Assembly: GCA_015680685.1 (NCBI GenBank)
Contig: MNCI01010439.1
Span: 215,900-279,899, forward strand
DNA: 64,000 nucleotides
Source of the DNA: Gnetum montanum
Taxonomy: Eukaryota; Streptophyta; Gnetopsida; Gnetales; Gnetaceae
Direction of reading: 5' to 3'
Part shown: positions 34,375 to 45,770 of the stretch, in pieces
How positions within the stretch are numbered: the first letter of the stretch is position 1
Layout: the number at the start of each line of letters is the position of its first letter
Notes under the pieces: model-generated
What the model saw: the letters and a program-made list of their open reading frames with translations, nothing else
Told to the model about the DNA's origin: nothing
Databases searched by the model: none
Program-made: the position numbers and the translations under genes

Positions 34375-36719
34375 AGGATTGTTAGGTCAAAAAAAGGGTT
34401 GTTTCTTGGATTAATTATCCAATCCACTCAACTATATAGCCAGTTGTGAATGTACAGCCCTCATAGCATTTCATTGTTGCAACTGTGGAGGAATTTTGCC
34501 CTGCATAGACAAAACAAGAGGTAACTAGGTTAAGGGTGGAGGGATGTGTGTAGATGGATGTGGAGGATGGTAAGGATATGGATGGTTCCCTCAAGTAGAT
34601 GATGAATGAGTTCGATGATACTCTAGAAGGTAATAGTGATGCTGAAATGAGGCATGGCTTGCAAAGCTTTGTGGAGAAATGGGTTGCTAAACATAGTACC
34701 CATATGGATCTGGTTGCTTATAAAGGTATTATTGTCTTAGAGGTGACATTCCCCAAGATTATGGTTAGTGCCACTATTGATACTAATCATATGATTGTGC
34801 TGGAGCTCCACTTGCGTAGTAAGCTTGTTGTTGTTGGTGGAACTATCTTAGATTGCCTTATGGATAAGGCAATCATCTAGGTGCTTGCCTCCATGCTAGT
34901 TGAGGATTCAACATGTATATCCTAGACTCTTGTAAGTGTGACACCACAGGGAAACGTCCCTTAGGATGTTCATACTAACAAATGTCATAACCAACATCAT
35001 CACTAGAGTCTATCTCCACAACTTCTTCTACTACAGCAGCTTTACCCTTACCTTTTTGGTATGCACGTTCAACTTCTTTCCACCTCCTACGGTTATGATC
35101 ACTATTTTTCTCTTTGGATTTTTTAGCAATCTTTATCGCAGTTTGGAATTTTTCATCCAAAGAGTCCCATAATTTATCAACCTTTGCAAAAATATCAAAA
35201 ATATATTTTTGGATGGGCAAGGCTTTCTTGTTCACCACTTCATCGAGTGGTGACTTCTCCTCATCACAAAATTGAACCTCCCATTTCCTTATGGAAGGAT
35301 CCCTATTATATTCTTCTACATTTTTCCTTTTTCACAACTCATGTTCTTCTTTTGCAACCTATTATATCAACCTCTGTATCTAATGAGCTCTTACTTCAGA
35401 CAATCTCACTTGAGTATAAACCCCAAGAGTTCTTCTAGTTTCTGCTCTGAGCCCATTTATGATGTGGTAAAGTTACTTTCTCTGAGAGTAACCATGGCCA
35501 AGGCATCGATGTAAGAGGGAATAAATATCTACCTATGGCAGCATCCAAGGGTTCATGTATTCCTTGTTTCTAGCCTTAGATTTACCTTCTCAGGTTGGAC
35601 ACTCTAGAGTATGTCTTATATATATCATTAAATAGTTTCAGCATGGTACTCCATCTACAAATAGATTCTAGCTCTAAAGACTAGTACCAACTTTCAGCTT
35701 CTTTGATGAGTGTCCTAGGGAAGAGTTTGAGCTTTTGCCAATTATTTTTAATGTTATGAAAGGCACAGGCATCGTGGAAAGCTTGTATATGTGTCTACAA
35801 ATTAGAGTTATATCCCCCCTCAAATCTTAGGATATTGTTCATGTTTAAGCACTTAATCGAACTATCTTTCATATGCCTAGTTAAAATCTTAACTACCTCT
35901 ACAATGTTAAGCATACTTTGAGTCACCAACAGAGGTTGATCATCATCATGATTTCATTGGCGCTGATGATGTACTCTATTACCCCTTTGATTATTGTGGG
36001 CATGGTGATTAGTATTACTGTCTCTATGCTCACCTCCATCATGGTTGTTCCATCTATGACATCTTTCAAAATCAGAAGAGGAAGAAGAAGCAAATGTAGA
36101 TGAAAAGGAAAAAGAGGGAAGAGAACTGTCTCCACTATGAAAACTACCAATTTCCCCTTGGCTGTTATGGCCACGTTCATTATTTTTCATATCATCTTGA
36201 TGCTTGTTTGATCCCTTACCTTAACTATCTTTCCTTGAACTTGAATTGTGGATTGTAAACTGCAGATTCAAGGTCACATCCTCATCACTAGTAACAAATG
36301 GTAGAGAATCTTCATGCTAAGAGTCATCAAAAGTAGGACCCTCATTTTTGTCTTGGTTCAATTGGAATAAGGGATTATTGAACCGTTTCCCCTTAGCATC
36401 CTCATGATGCCTCTCCTGATGTCAATCTTGTCTATGTTGTGTGTCAGTGGGATGGTTGTCCCAAGTGTCATAACCATTCACAACGTATTCCTCTTAAATA
36501 TCTGAGATGCCTAACTTCTTTAGAGTTTGAAGTAGCATCCTAGGCACAGATCGATCAAGGGGCAATACAATTTTTCCTTCCATATAATGCCATCGTAGTT
36601 GCTCATCCTAATGTAGGGTGAAGGTGGAATCAGGCAAACTTATCTGGATGAGTATATAACACTTTGCACTCTTGTGGGACCGGTGGTTTAACATCGTCAT
36701 GCGTGCAAGAAGAAGACAT
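34375..36719 (-). pseudogene. Element E Gag remnant
   Basis: Starts MSSS like its relatives. The middle has a Ser-rich and His/Asp-rich region (35954-36190). A VNKKALPIQKYIFDIFAKVD block (34975-35238) matches the C-terminal Gag part of D and A. Closest to element D by eye. Broken by stops and frameshifts. Confidence 0.72.
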
Positions 36720-36868
36720 TTTGCAATAAATAAAGTATTAGTGTGCTTTTTGTAATTATGAAATATGGGAATGATGTCGACCTTGGGGTTTGTCCAACAA
36801 TATTAATGATATCCACTAAACCTAGATAGCACAAGTTTCAATAATAGAGTCCCCAATAATGATGCTAA

Positions 36869-37740
36869 TGATGAGCAATCGAGGTACCCCTATGCCCAAC
36901 CATACGAATCACAAAGCGTTCATGCATGATTCAATCAAATCTTGTGGACTCTTTAGTTTCTAGTGCATTAGTCTTCTAGGAAGTGAATCTTTCCCTAAGG
37001 TCGTTCATTGTTTTCCCAATTACCCTTGTGAAGTACAAAGGTATGGTTAAGTGTAATCAAGGCATATGGCTTTTATCATTTTATGTTTTATGGTTTTGAT
37101 GCTTAAAGAAAGAGATGAAGTAATTTAATGATTAATTTAATTTAACTAACTAACTAGTCTCTAGCTAGTCCTAACATAAGCATTTGGTCCGACTTTCCAT
37201 ACACGTCTTAAACCTAAGTATCCAGTACTAGGTTACCAAACACTACATACTAGGCATACCAAGAAAATACATGTTTATGCTCAAAGTGATCATACTTATG
37301 TACTTAATCTATTTAGCTTAATTGATTAAAGTCTAATTTAACTTAATTAATTAAATATTTAATAAAAATAATGAATGCATAAATAAAACATTTAAGCTAT
37401 CCAGAATGCTACAAGGTTTATCAAGAAGCTTGTCTTTTTTGCTATACACACTAGTGTGGTTTAGGTACAATTGTGCTCAAATAAAGATCTGTACACTCAA
37501 TAACTCCTGCTACGAGCACTCAAGGAAAATATTATAATTTTCAAATAGAAAAATTGTAAGAGCTCTGCTATTACTATGACTTTTATGCCCATAAACACTG
37601 CTAGGAGCTGGTATTTATAGTTTTTGTCCTAGGGCTACGTCAACAGGGCAACACCATGTAAACGGGGCCCCATTGACAAGGGCCCATCAACAAGGCCATG
37701 TCAACAAAGGCCCGTCAACGTGACACTTTGACACTCATCA
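36869..37740 (-). repeat. Element E 5' LTR (872 bp)
   Basis: Runs TGATGAG to CTCATCA on the plus strand. It aligns with the other LTRs over R-U5, but its U3 (37625-37735) lacks the GATATC array. It instead holds repeated (G)TTGAC and GGCC motifs on the minus strand, next to a TATA-like box. Confidence 0.85.
37611..37620 (-). promoter_or_regulatory. TATA-like box in element E LTR
   Basis: Minus strand CTATAAATAC, directly downstream (in element sense) of the TTGAC/GGCC array. Confidence 0.6.
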
Positions 37741-37959
37741 ATTGTGATACTCTTGAAACCAAACTTTAAGAGTAACATGTTTGAAGGTGTGTAAGATATT
37801 ACCCTTGAGTATGGAAATATCCAAGTTGGAAAACCACATAAATTATGTGTGTGTTTTGACTCCATTAAATCTTGTTTTGGTTGTGAACTTATTCATCCTC
37901 CTCTGAGTTCTCAATTCTCAATTTTTGATTTTTTTAAGCATTTTTTTCTTCAGCAAAAA

Positions 37960-38560
37960 AGGACAAGAATTAAATAATCATTTTTTTATAACAAAATTTG
38001 CAAGAATTAGAAAGATTATAATATGTAACTAGCTTAATATAAGTCTTCCTACCTGCTTGTGAGGCCAATTCCTTTTTACATCTAAGAAGATTAATTTCAA
38101 CAAATAAAAAAACACCTATGAAAATCAAATTGTATGGACATAGATTCCATATGTTTAATGGGACAATAAAGACTAACAATTTTTTACTTAACATGTTGAA
38201 AAATAAATAAAAGATTAAATAGCTTAATAAACATAGAAATTTAGAATATTCTTTAGATTAGACATCTAAAGTCCATTCACAAATGATAGATACTACATGC
38301 ATACATATCAAAATATTAAAGGCATGCCACACCATCAAAGCATTACCTAGCTCAACAACAAAAAAAAACATAATAACTAGAATGAATAACTTAAATGTCA
38401 TGCTTTTGCAACACATCATTTAAATGTGAAGTAAAACTTTGATTACACCAACACGACTAGAAAAATGTGTCATAAATCTTTTCTCACTAGCTTGTTGTCA
38501 TCACATTTATACCATTTGATGAAGCAGACTTTAACAACTATCTTATTTCCTTAAAATTAT
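37960..38560 (-). pseudogene. LINE ORF1-like (DUF4283-type) remnant, second copy
   Basis: Aligns at DNA level with 43240-43790 over several hundred bases (shared GATTATAATATGTAA, ATTTAGAATATT and CATTACCTAGCTCAACAA-type blocks). The minus-strand translation has CEWTLDV and a KEYSKF phrase at the place of WTPDFD and KYSKV in the third copy. More decayed than that copy. Confidence 0.5.
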
Positions 38561-39233
38561 TTTAGTACATTAGAATAATTTTATTTTGATTAAGTTGGAT
38601 ACATAGGCTTCCTTAAATTTAATGATGATGAAAGCATGAGACCAGTTAATCATTTCACAATGGAATGAGTATATTCTAGATATGACTTTTGGAAAGAGTG
38701 CAATATATAGTGCAATATATACTTGGTTGGATTACTAGTTCCTCTCAATTATGACTTCTTTGGTTTACACTTCATATATCTATATATATATATATATATG
38801 GTTGTGAGCGTAATGGAGATTTGTCTTGGATTTCCTAATAATTATTGGCATAGTATGTTTTTAGCATAAAATTTTTGAATGGAAAGTTAGGTTATTATAC
38901 TGGGAAATAATAAAGTAAAGTTTAAGAGAATAGATTGTGCAGCAATGTAAAAAGAAAGTCAAGGAGGATAACTTGAGAAAGTATAAATATGATTAAAAAT
39001 AGAAAGGTTGTATGTGAAACTTACACATAGATTATATAGATCCTTGCAACAGATCTCCAAGGAAATGGTATGCAAAGTAAAATGTTAAGAAATGTAGAGA
39101 TTCATTCTCCAAACAGTTGCAAAAGCGATCATATTATGCACAATGCACAATATATTAATGTGATAAAGCTTGAATAGTTGTTGTAATGCTATCATATGCA
39201 CCAATGGAATCATAACTAGAAGTCATCTAACAC
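38561..39233. other. AT-rich stretch with a (TA)n run
   Basis: No gene seen. A TA dinucleotide run lies at about 38781-38799. Confidence 0.5.
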
Positions 39234-40200
39234 ATGTATAGAGCAAAAACTATGCAACATAATGCAGAAATTTTGAAAATAAAAACAAAGATACAATACT
39301 GGATTGCCATAGTTAACGATTTCTTAAAAAAGGGAGAAGAAAAATTCACAGTATTATTGTATACAATGTGCTTGAAACAAGAATTTGGAACCCGAGCTCC
39401 ACATCTATTAATAACACAAATTGTTGATGTGCTCATTGTCATTGGTTCTCCTAAATGCCCCATTTGTAAAGCGGATGATTCTTTTCAACATGTCTTTTGA
39501 GATTGTTCATTCTCTCAATACATTTGGAAATGGTGTCAATCTCTCCAAGTCTTCCTTCCTAATCATTCTATTCGTTTTCCTCAATGTATCCTTCAAGATG
39601 ATTGTGTTAAGCGTCACCTTCAAAAAGCCTGGAAATCCCTCCTATTTGAGATTATCTTCTTTATTTGGAAATGTCGTCTAGATGCTTGGTATCAAAACAC
39701 AAACTACAATGAATTTGACTACGGTATGAAATGCTCTATTGCTAGTAATGTTCAACTTCACTGTCGTGAACTAGGCTTTCTCAATAATATTACCTTTTCC
39801 AACTGAATTCTCTTTGAATTAGGTGTATTGATCTCCTTCTTCAGCTGTCGTCCCGGGGGGTGCGATAAGCTTTTGTCTTGTTGCAGGTTGACTAGGGGGT
39901 CATCTTGCAACATTGGGCTCTGTTAAGGTTTTGGATTTAATTTTTCTTCTCCAGCTAGCACATCACCTTAACAACCCCCCGCCCCCCATTGTCATTGGTT
40001 CTCAATTCATCAAAATTATCTTTAAAAATCTTGGAGTTGCTGCTAGATGCCCACATTCCGCACCTGCCATTTTTTCTCAAATTAAGTATATACGGGTAGG
40101 CGCTAAGCAAGCAAACATCATGCAAAATTTCTTTGCTTACACAGAGTTGAAATCCTTATCTCCATTGTATCAAGCATCTACAATAAAAATAAATGCAAAA
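39234..40200 (+). pseudogene. LINE reverse-transcriptase tail with zf-RVT-like domain
   Basis: Plus-strand translation contains CPICKADDSFQHVF, then D-C-S-F-S-Q-Y-I-W-K-W (39450-39535). This is the CPxC...HxxxxC...IWxxW pattern of the zinc-binding segment after plant L1-type LINE reverse transcriptases. A basic C-terminal stretch (KRHLQKAWKSLLFEIIFFIW, 39610-39670) follows. The upstream RT catalytic domain is absent, as usual for 5'-truncated LINE copies. Stops follow, and a richer-GC tail extends to about 40200. Confidence 0.72.
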
Positions 40201-43200
40201 TGATTTGTTGTACCTCAGAATTATGAAGGGTAAGCTCCAAGCCTAAAAAGAAAATAAAAACAAAAATGCCATTGACATTCTCGTGCTCTGTTTGCACTCC
40301 CAAATTCTGCATCAAAACATGAATTTAGGTCACTAGGGAAAAAAGAAAATGGCATGCAACAAGTTCCTAGAGCATCAACATCACCAATGACCTCGCTACG
40401 ACTCAATGGTAGTAGCAGGAGCAAGTCTTTGAACCTAGGAAGTTCCATTTTTTGCCATTTTTGCAAAATTTAATAGATAGACATGAAATGCAAGGTTTAT
40501 TGCTGAAACAAAATTAAATTCAAGACAATTGCAGAAGCAACAGAACCATACGAGTGCCATTGGAGAGAGCTCATCCATCGGTAGAAAAAGAGCAACAATA
40601 ACGCAACTCCTCCTCCATTGCTATCGGCACAAATTCAAATCAAAAATTTGCAACGACTGCCAAAGGCATGGCTGTGAGACTTTGGCAGCCAAGGATCCAG
40701 GAGTGTGTGTGGAAAAAGGGAAAACAAAGACGCTGAAGGGATGCCTAGCATGGAAGCCATGGGGCCTATGTACACCTTCAAAGGTCTCCACATCAAACAT
40801 AAACATGTAGATACAAGAGGCCTTAAGGCCACATAGCCTTAATATTTTTCATTATTATTATTATCATCATTACAATGTGCAAGATTTTTTAAAAACATAA
40901 AAAGGAATTTTTGCAATTCAAAAGAAGAATTCATAAAAGTTAGGTAATTACAAATTTTATTTTCTTGGGGATTAAAAATTTTCATAGAAATTATAACTTC
41001 CTATAGAAGTTACAACTATATCCCCTTGATATTTGTAAGGTTGTAATTACCAAAAAAGAAACTTGCCAACCTTGGCTTATTTTTCTCATAGAAGTTATGA
41101 CTTCTTAAGGTAGTTAGAAATAAATTTCCTAGAAATTTGTAATACCCTTAACTTCTCATGATTATTGTAACTGCTCTAAGGTCACTATAAAAGAACCTTT
41201 AAAGGTAGAATTCAAGGAAAGGGGTGGGGGGGAGCATGGCTTGTTAAAGACATTAGTTCAACAACTTTGTTTTAATCCTATGAGTTCATTTCTTTTCATT
41301 TTGTTTTAAGTTACTTAGCTAATAGTTTAGATAGTATTGTGATTAGCATTTAATTTTGAGATTTTTTTTAGAGTGTTCTTATAGCTCTGTTTTTGTGCAA
41401 TAGTAGACTTCTATTAGGGTTGCCATAAAAGAGCTTATGTTGTTGAAAAGCCTCTAGAGCAATTTAATAGTAATGTCTTAACAAAATTTCCTATTTTGAG
41501 CATAGAGGATCTAGGAAAATTTTGATATTTTGAAATGACTAAAATAGCTTCATTGTTTTAAAGTGTATTGCCTTAGTATTTGAATCTAAAATTGTCAAAT
41601 TTTCTTAAAGGCTATGTTGAATGTAATTCTTGACAACTATTAACTAGTTAAAATAGAAGCTCGTACTTACATAGCATTTTTGGTAGTGTAATAAGATTGT
41701 CTTTTACAAAATTGCTTGTTGAGCTTCGAGGGTTTGGACAATTTGTAGTTATATTGAATTTAAATAGCTTTATTACAAAGTGTTTCCTCATGTCAATTTA
41801 TCTTACTTAAATGTTTAAGATTTCACACAAATTTGCTTTCGTTTCTTTTCTCTTTCTAAAATCCATTGAATTTTGCTCTATTTCTAGTTTTCTTGTGGAA
41901 TTTTCTCTTTGGGGAAAATTAGGAGTAGATTGGTAGAATTATGCTCAAACGTTTTTGTGAAATTTTATTTGTTACAAGTGACATACAATAGGGACTATAT
42001 AGACTAAGTGACTTGACAAAATAGGAACCTTCAACAACTCACAATATTTGACAAAGTTAGTTGAATTTCTTTTATGATAGCCAGCTACAATTTCATACAC
42101 AACCCAACCATTTTAACATTTACAATAGCAAACACATACTCACATTTAGTTCATTTCATAACCACTAAGTCTAGGCCTCGGTGTTACCAAAGACCAACAA
42201 GCATCTAAATCCTGTTTGAAGAACACCTTTGTTTCCTGTGACCCCAGGTCATGAGACCGAAGGCCCCCAACATTGGCGGTCCCAAATGGTCGCCAATACT
42301 TGTAAATTTGCATGATGAGAATCAACACAAATTTTCACATTAATAGAAGAATAAAAAATTTAAGCATCAAAGAAGTTAAGAGTAATTTAGAATTCTATAG
42401 AGGGTGATAACTCTAGAAAAATCAAATTTGTTGATGAAACCTTAGCATGAAACAAAAAGAGAGAGAGAAAGTTATGGATGCTTCAAGTGTGGACCAGAAC
42501 TAGATGGAGGGGTATCAAACCTCAAAAACGTATTAGTAATAAGCCAAAAAAAAGTCAAAGCACATCACATGCTCAATCACTAAGTAGAAAGTCCCAAAAC
42601 AACATGGAAAGAAATAACTTTTCACTTTTAAGGATGTCTACTTAGGTGAACAATCTTACAGTAAATGCTTCAAAAAAAACAAAGAGGAAAATTAATTATT
42701 AGTATGAATGACGGTTCCAATTCTAAAAACATTAACATCATTTCAATATTTATACTTGAATTTAAAATAACAAAAGAATTTGGTGTAGCAATGGAAAGCT
42801 TTAGCAAAATACCCTCTTTTGGAAGAGAGGAAGGTACAAAGGTAAACTTTGGTAGATAATGTTTGTCATGATTAACCTTATATCAAGTCTCTTTGACATA
42901 TTCTAAATCCCACTTGTCCAAGAAAAATTTCAAGTTTGGATATACAGTATCCTTTTTACATAAGGAAAAATTTTCCTTGTGTGTTATCTATCTAGACTGA
43001 TTAATACTTCCTATAGTAAAAGTAAAACTATTTACATAAAATTTTATCTTCTATGGTTTCTTCATTGTCATTTGATCATCCTTATCGTTAGCATTATCTT
43101 GATTATTCATCTATTTAGCTTCATATTATGTTTATTATTAGCTTCAATACATTTTTTTTATTGACATCAATACATTTTTTATTTTCCTTGACATCCTTTT

Positions 43201-43239
43201 TCTTGAGTAGAAAAGCATAAACATTAAACAAATGTCTTT
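40201..43239. other. Unassigned stretch
   Basis: Short open frames at 40529-40810 (+), 42146-42328 (-) and 42665-42859 (+) were read, but no family was recognised. A G-rich purine tract is at about 41215-41232. Bases 40520-40800 and 42170-42300 are more GC-rich than their surroundings and may be gene or repeat fragments. Confidence 0.4.
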
Positions 43240-43830
43240 CATAATGATAAAAATAATAAGAATTATGAAGATTATAATATGTAATTAGTTGAATGTAAGT
43301 TTTTCCGCCTACTTATAATACCAATTCTTTTGTTATGATTAAGAAGACTGGTTTCAAAAAAAAAAAAAAAACTGTCTATGAGAGCTAAATGGTGTAGAAA
43401 TAGATTCCGTATGATTAATGGGACTAAGAAGGCTAATAATTTCCTTCTTATCTCTATAAAAAATTGACAAAATATTAAATAGCTCGACAAAACATGGAAC
43501 TTTAGAATATTTTTCAGATTGAACATCAAAATCAGGAGTCCACATATGAATGATCAACATTGCATGCTTATGTATAAAAGACCCCATATCTAGGGCACAC
43601 TTTAGCATCGAAGCATTTCCTAGCTCAACAAATAGAAAAACCCAAACATAATGCCTAGCTTGAATAACTTAAATGTCATGTTTTTACATCACATCATTTA
43701 ACTACAAATCAAAACTTTGGTTATGAGGTAGGTAACCCAAAATTTAAATGAACACATCATAATTTAAGATTAGCTACGAGTGACTTATATACATCATTAG
43801 AGAGAATAAAATTAGATTTCTTAGTTTCTT
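43240..43830 (-). pseudogene. LINE ORF1-like (DUF4283-type) remnant, third copy
   Basis: The best-preserved copy. The minus-strand open piece (43354-43608) has MGSFIHKHAMLIIHMWTPDF followed by a KVPCFVELFNI phrase. This matches the W-T-P-D-F-D ... P-V-W-V-E-L pattern of DUF4283 proteins. A Ser/Asp-rich stretch lies upstream (43820-43850). A run of 15 A bases (about 43357-43371) interrupts it. Confidence 0.58.
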
Positions 43831-43884
43831 CATCATCACTAGAAGAAGATGTTACAAATTTTTCCTCACACACTTGTAAATCTA

Positions 43885-44790
43885 CATTCTTGATTTAGAA
43901 GCTTCAAGTCATGGGTTTGATTCTAGTGGACAATGCTTAGTTATAAATTTCTAATTGAATTATATTATAATTATTTTGGGGTTCTAACACCTTTCCACCC
44001 TTCTAAAAAATAAATGTTTTAGGTTCCAACATTGCTTCTTAAGTTCGACTCAAACTTATAACTTCTTGCATGCATAATACTTATCAAACAATAAAAAAAC
44101 TAACTAGCTAACAACAAACTATAAGCTATTTATTAAAGTTTTGTGGCGTTCATTCTACATGTTACAAGTTCAATTCTAGTAAGATATGCTAAGATATTAT
44201 AATAAACAATTGCTATATTTGAACTTGTTTATAGTTCTCAAGTCATATTTGAGGCACCTTTATGTTCTATGTAAGTTCTATGAAGTATAATATTGACTAT
44301 ATGTCTTGGAAGGTATAGCGAGGTTGCTTTGATAAGACCAAAGAGGCTATTATGATTACCCTTAGCTCTTGATAGACAAATAGACATAAAAACACAGAGT
44401 TTGTCATATAGTCTAAAATAAAAAATAGTTTAGTTCAATCCATATCAAAAGTAAAATTGATATATTATTAAAAATTTGTTTACAGAGATAAATAAGTTTG
44501 TATAGAATACATGCCTAAAGATCCTTGTAATATTAATAGTTAGACCATTCTACCATAAAAGAATGAGATCAAGAATCATAAGATCTATTTTGTTTTATGG
44601 CATCCCAATCATTCTTTCTACAAGTTGCTTCTTTGATCTTTACCATATGTGAAGTGAGTCAGCAAGTCAAAGGCCATTGTTGATTAAGCATGCCTTTTTC
44701 TATAGTAACAAATCACAAGTTTAATTCTTGCCATTAGTAAGTGGCTCAAGTGGTTAATTCATTGTCTTGTTAGGCAAGAGATTGGCATTT
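43885..44790 (+). repeat. Cluster of SINE-like tRNA-derived fragments
   Basis: B-box-like phrases occur at 43917-43930 (GGGTTTGATTCTAG), 44167-44180 (CAAGTTCAATTCTAG) and 44711-44727 (CACAAGTTTAATTCTTG). An A-box-like TGGCTCAAGTGG lies at 44742-44753. They resemble the phrase in the fragment at 21782-21848. Complete A plus B pairs are not clear. Confidence 0.35.
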
Positions 44791-44894
44791 TGGGTCACAC
44801 TTGTTATATTATTCCTCTATAATTCTTCTATGCATCATGTTGACTATATGTCTTAGTGTGTACCTATAGTTAAATAATTTTTGTTTTGACACCC

Positions 44895-45135
44895 CATAAA
44901 CTTAATCCCAATAAATTACATCATAAATTTGATTCCAATAGATTGTCCCAATAAGTTAAGTCTTAAATATGATACCAATAAGTAGTGTCGATAATCAAGG
45001 CATTTCAGAAGAAATAATGACCAAACCTAAATTCATCCAAGTTATTTTTAGGGTTCCTAAATTATAAATTTAATTCTAATAAATTAAATCATAAATTTGA
45101 CACTAATAAATAATGTCAATAATCAAAGCATTACA
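44895..45135. repeat. Imperfect local duplication
   Basis: Bases about 44900-45005 and 45073-45135 share the series AATAAATTA-ATCATAAATTTGA, CC/ACTAATAA, TAATGTC/GTGTCG-ATAATCAA and AGCATT. Two worn copies stand just left of the insertion site of element F. Confidence 0.6.
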
Positions 45136-45189
45136 AATACTATATTTCCTAAATAATATGAACTTAACTTAATTAAACGTATTAAAATC

Positions 45190-45194
45190 CAAAA
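45190..45194. repeat. Target-site duplication of element F, left copy
   Basis: CAAAA, identical to 51537-51541. Confidence 0.85.
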
Positions 45195-45770
45195 TGTAAC
45201 AACATTGCCTCGATGTTGTCTAGCATCCCAAGGAATTCCCTTAGATCCAATGGATATGGGATGGAAGACTTGGGGAATACGCCTCTAAATAAGCAAGCAA
45301 CCCTTAGAAGGGAGCAAGCAGTACAATAACTTCTTAATAAGAGAGAATACACCTCAAGGAGAACCCCTAAACTCCGAACACAGACTTAGCAAATAAGAAT
45401 ATAAGCAACCTCATAGACATTAGCGATGGAAGGGGAGACAATCCATCTACAAGGACCACCTCACCCCCAGACCCCTCACGATATAGTACAAGGTTTGACA
45501 AGGCACCACACTAGAACTATCCAATCCTAGCTACTTACATATTTATGACTACTGCAGAATCAAGGCCATGTAGTTCTCCATGTGAGGGTACTACGTAGAG
45601 GACTTAGAGAGGGATGCAATAGGAGGGAGTCTTATTTCTCGCTTGGTACTGCCAAGCTGAGATGGGTTTTCTAATACTTGAGTGCCACTCAAGGACACAT
45701 TAGAGTATTTCATGGCCCCTGAATCATGGGGAGAGACCAAGAGAACCTCCATCCTGGGACCTTTCTCACA
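45195..45770 (-). repeat. Element F 3' LTR (576 bp)
   Basis: Minus strand begins TGTGAGAAAGG and ends GTTGTTACA, so the ends are TG...CA. The last 27 bases include an inverted repeat (ACAACAT with ATGTTGT). Confidence 0.85.

Larger units (their letters stand above)
34375..37740 (-). mobile_element. Element E: Athila-like fragment (LTR and gag)
   Basis: Minus strand: 5' LTR 36869-37740, worn PBS 36850-36867, gag from ATG 36717-36719 to about 34375. Protease, RT, RNase H, integrase and 3' LTR are absent. It meets plus-strand element C tail to tail. Confidence 0.82.

Noticed and set aside
38781-38799. TA run as a promoter TATA box
   Set aside because: A simple dinucleotide repeat with no gene downstream.
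40529-40810. Plus-strand 93-codon frame as a small gene
   Set aside because: It has several Cys residues and basic stretches but no known pattern. Overlapping frames on the other strand are equally open, so coding status cannot be supported.
41215-41240. G-rich purine tract as a polypurine tract before an LTR
   Set aside because: No LTR partner, PBS or pol remnant could be linked to it.
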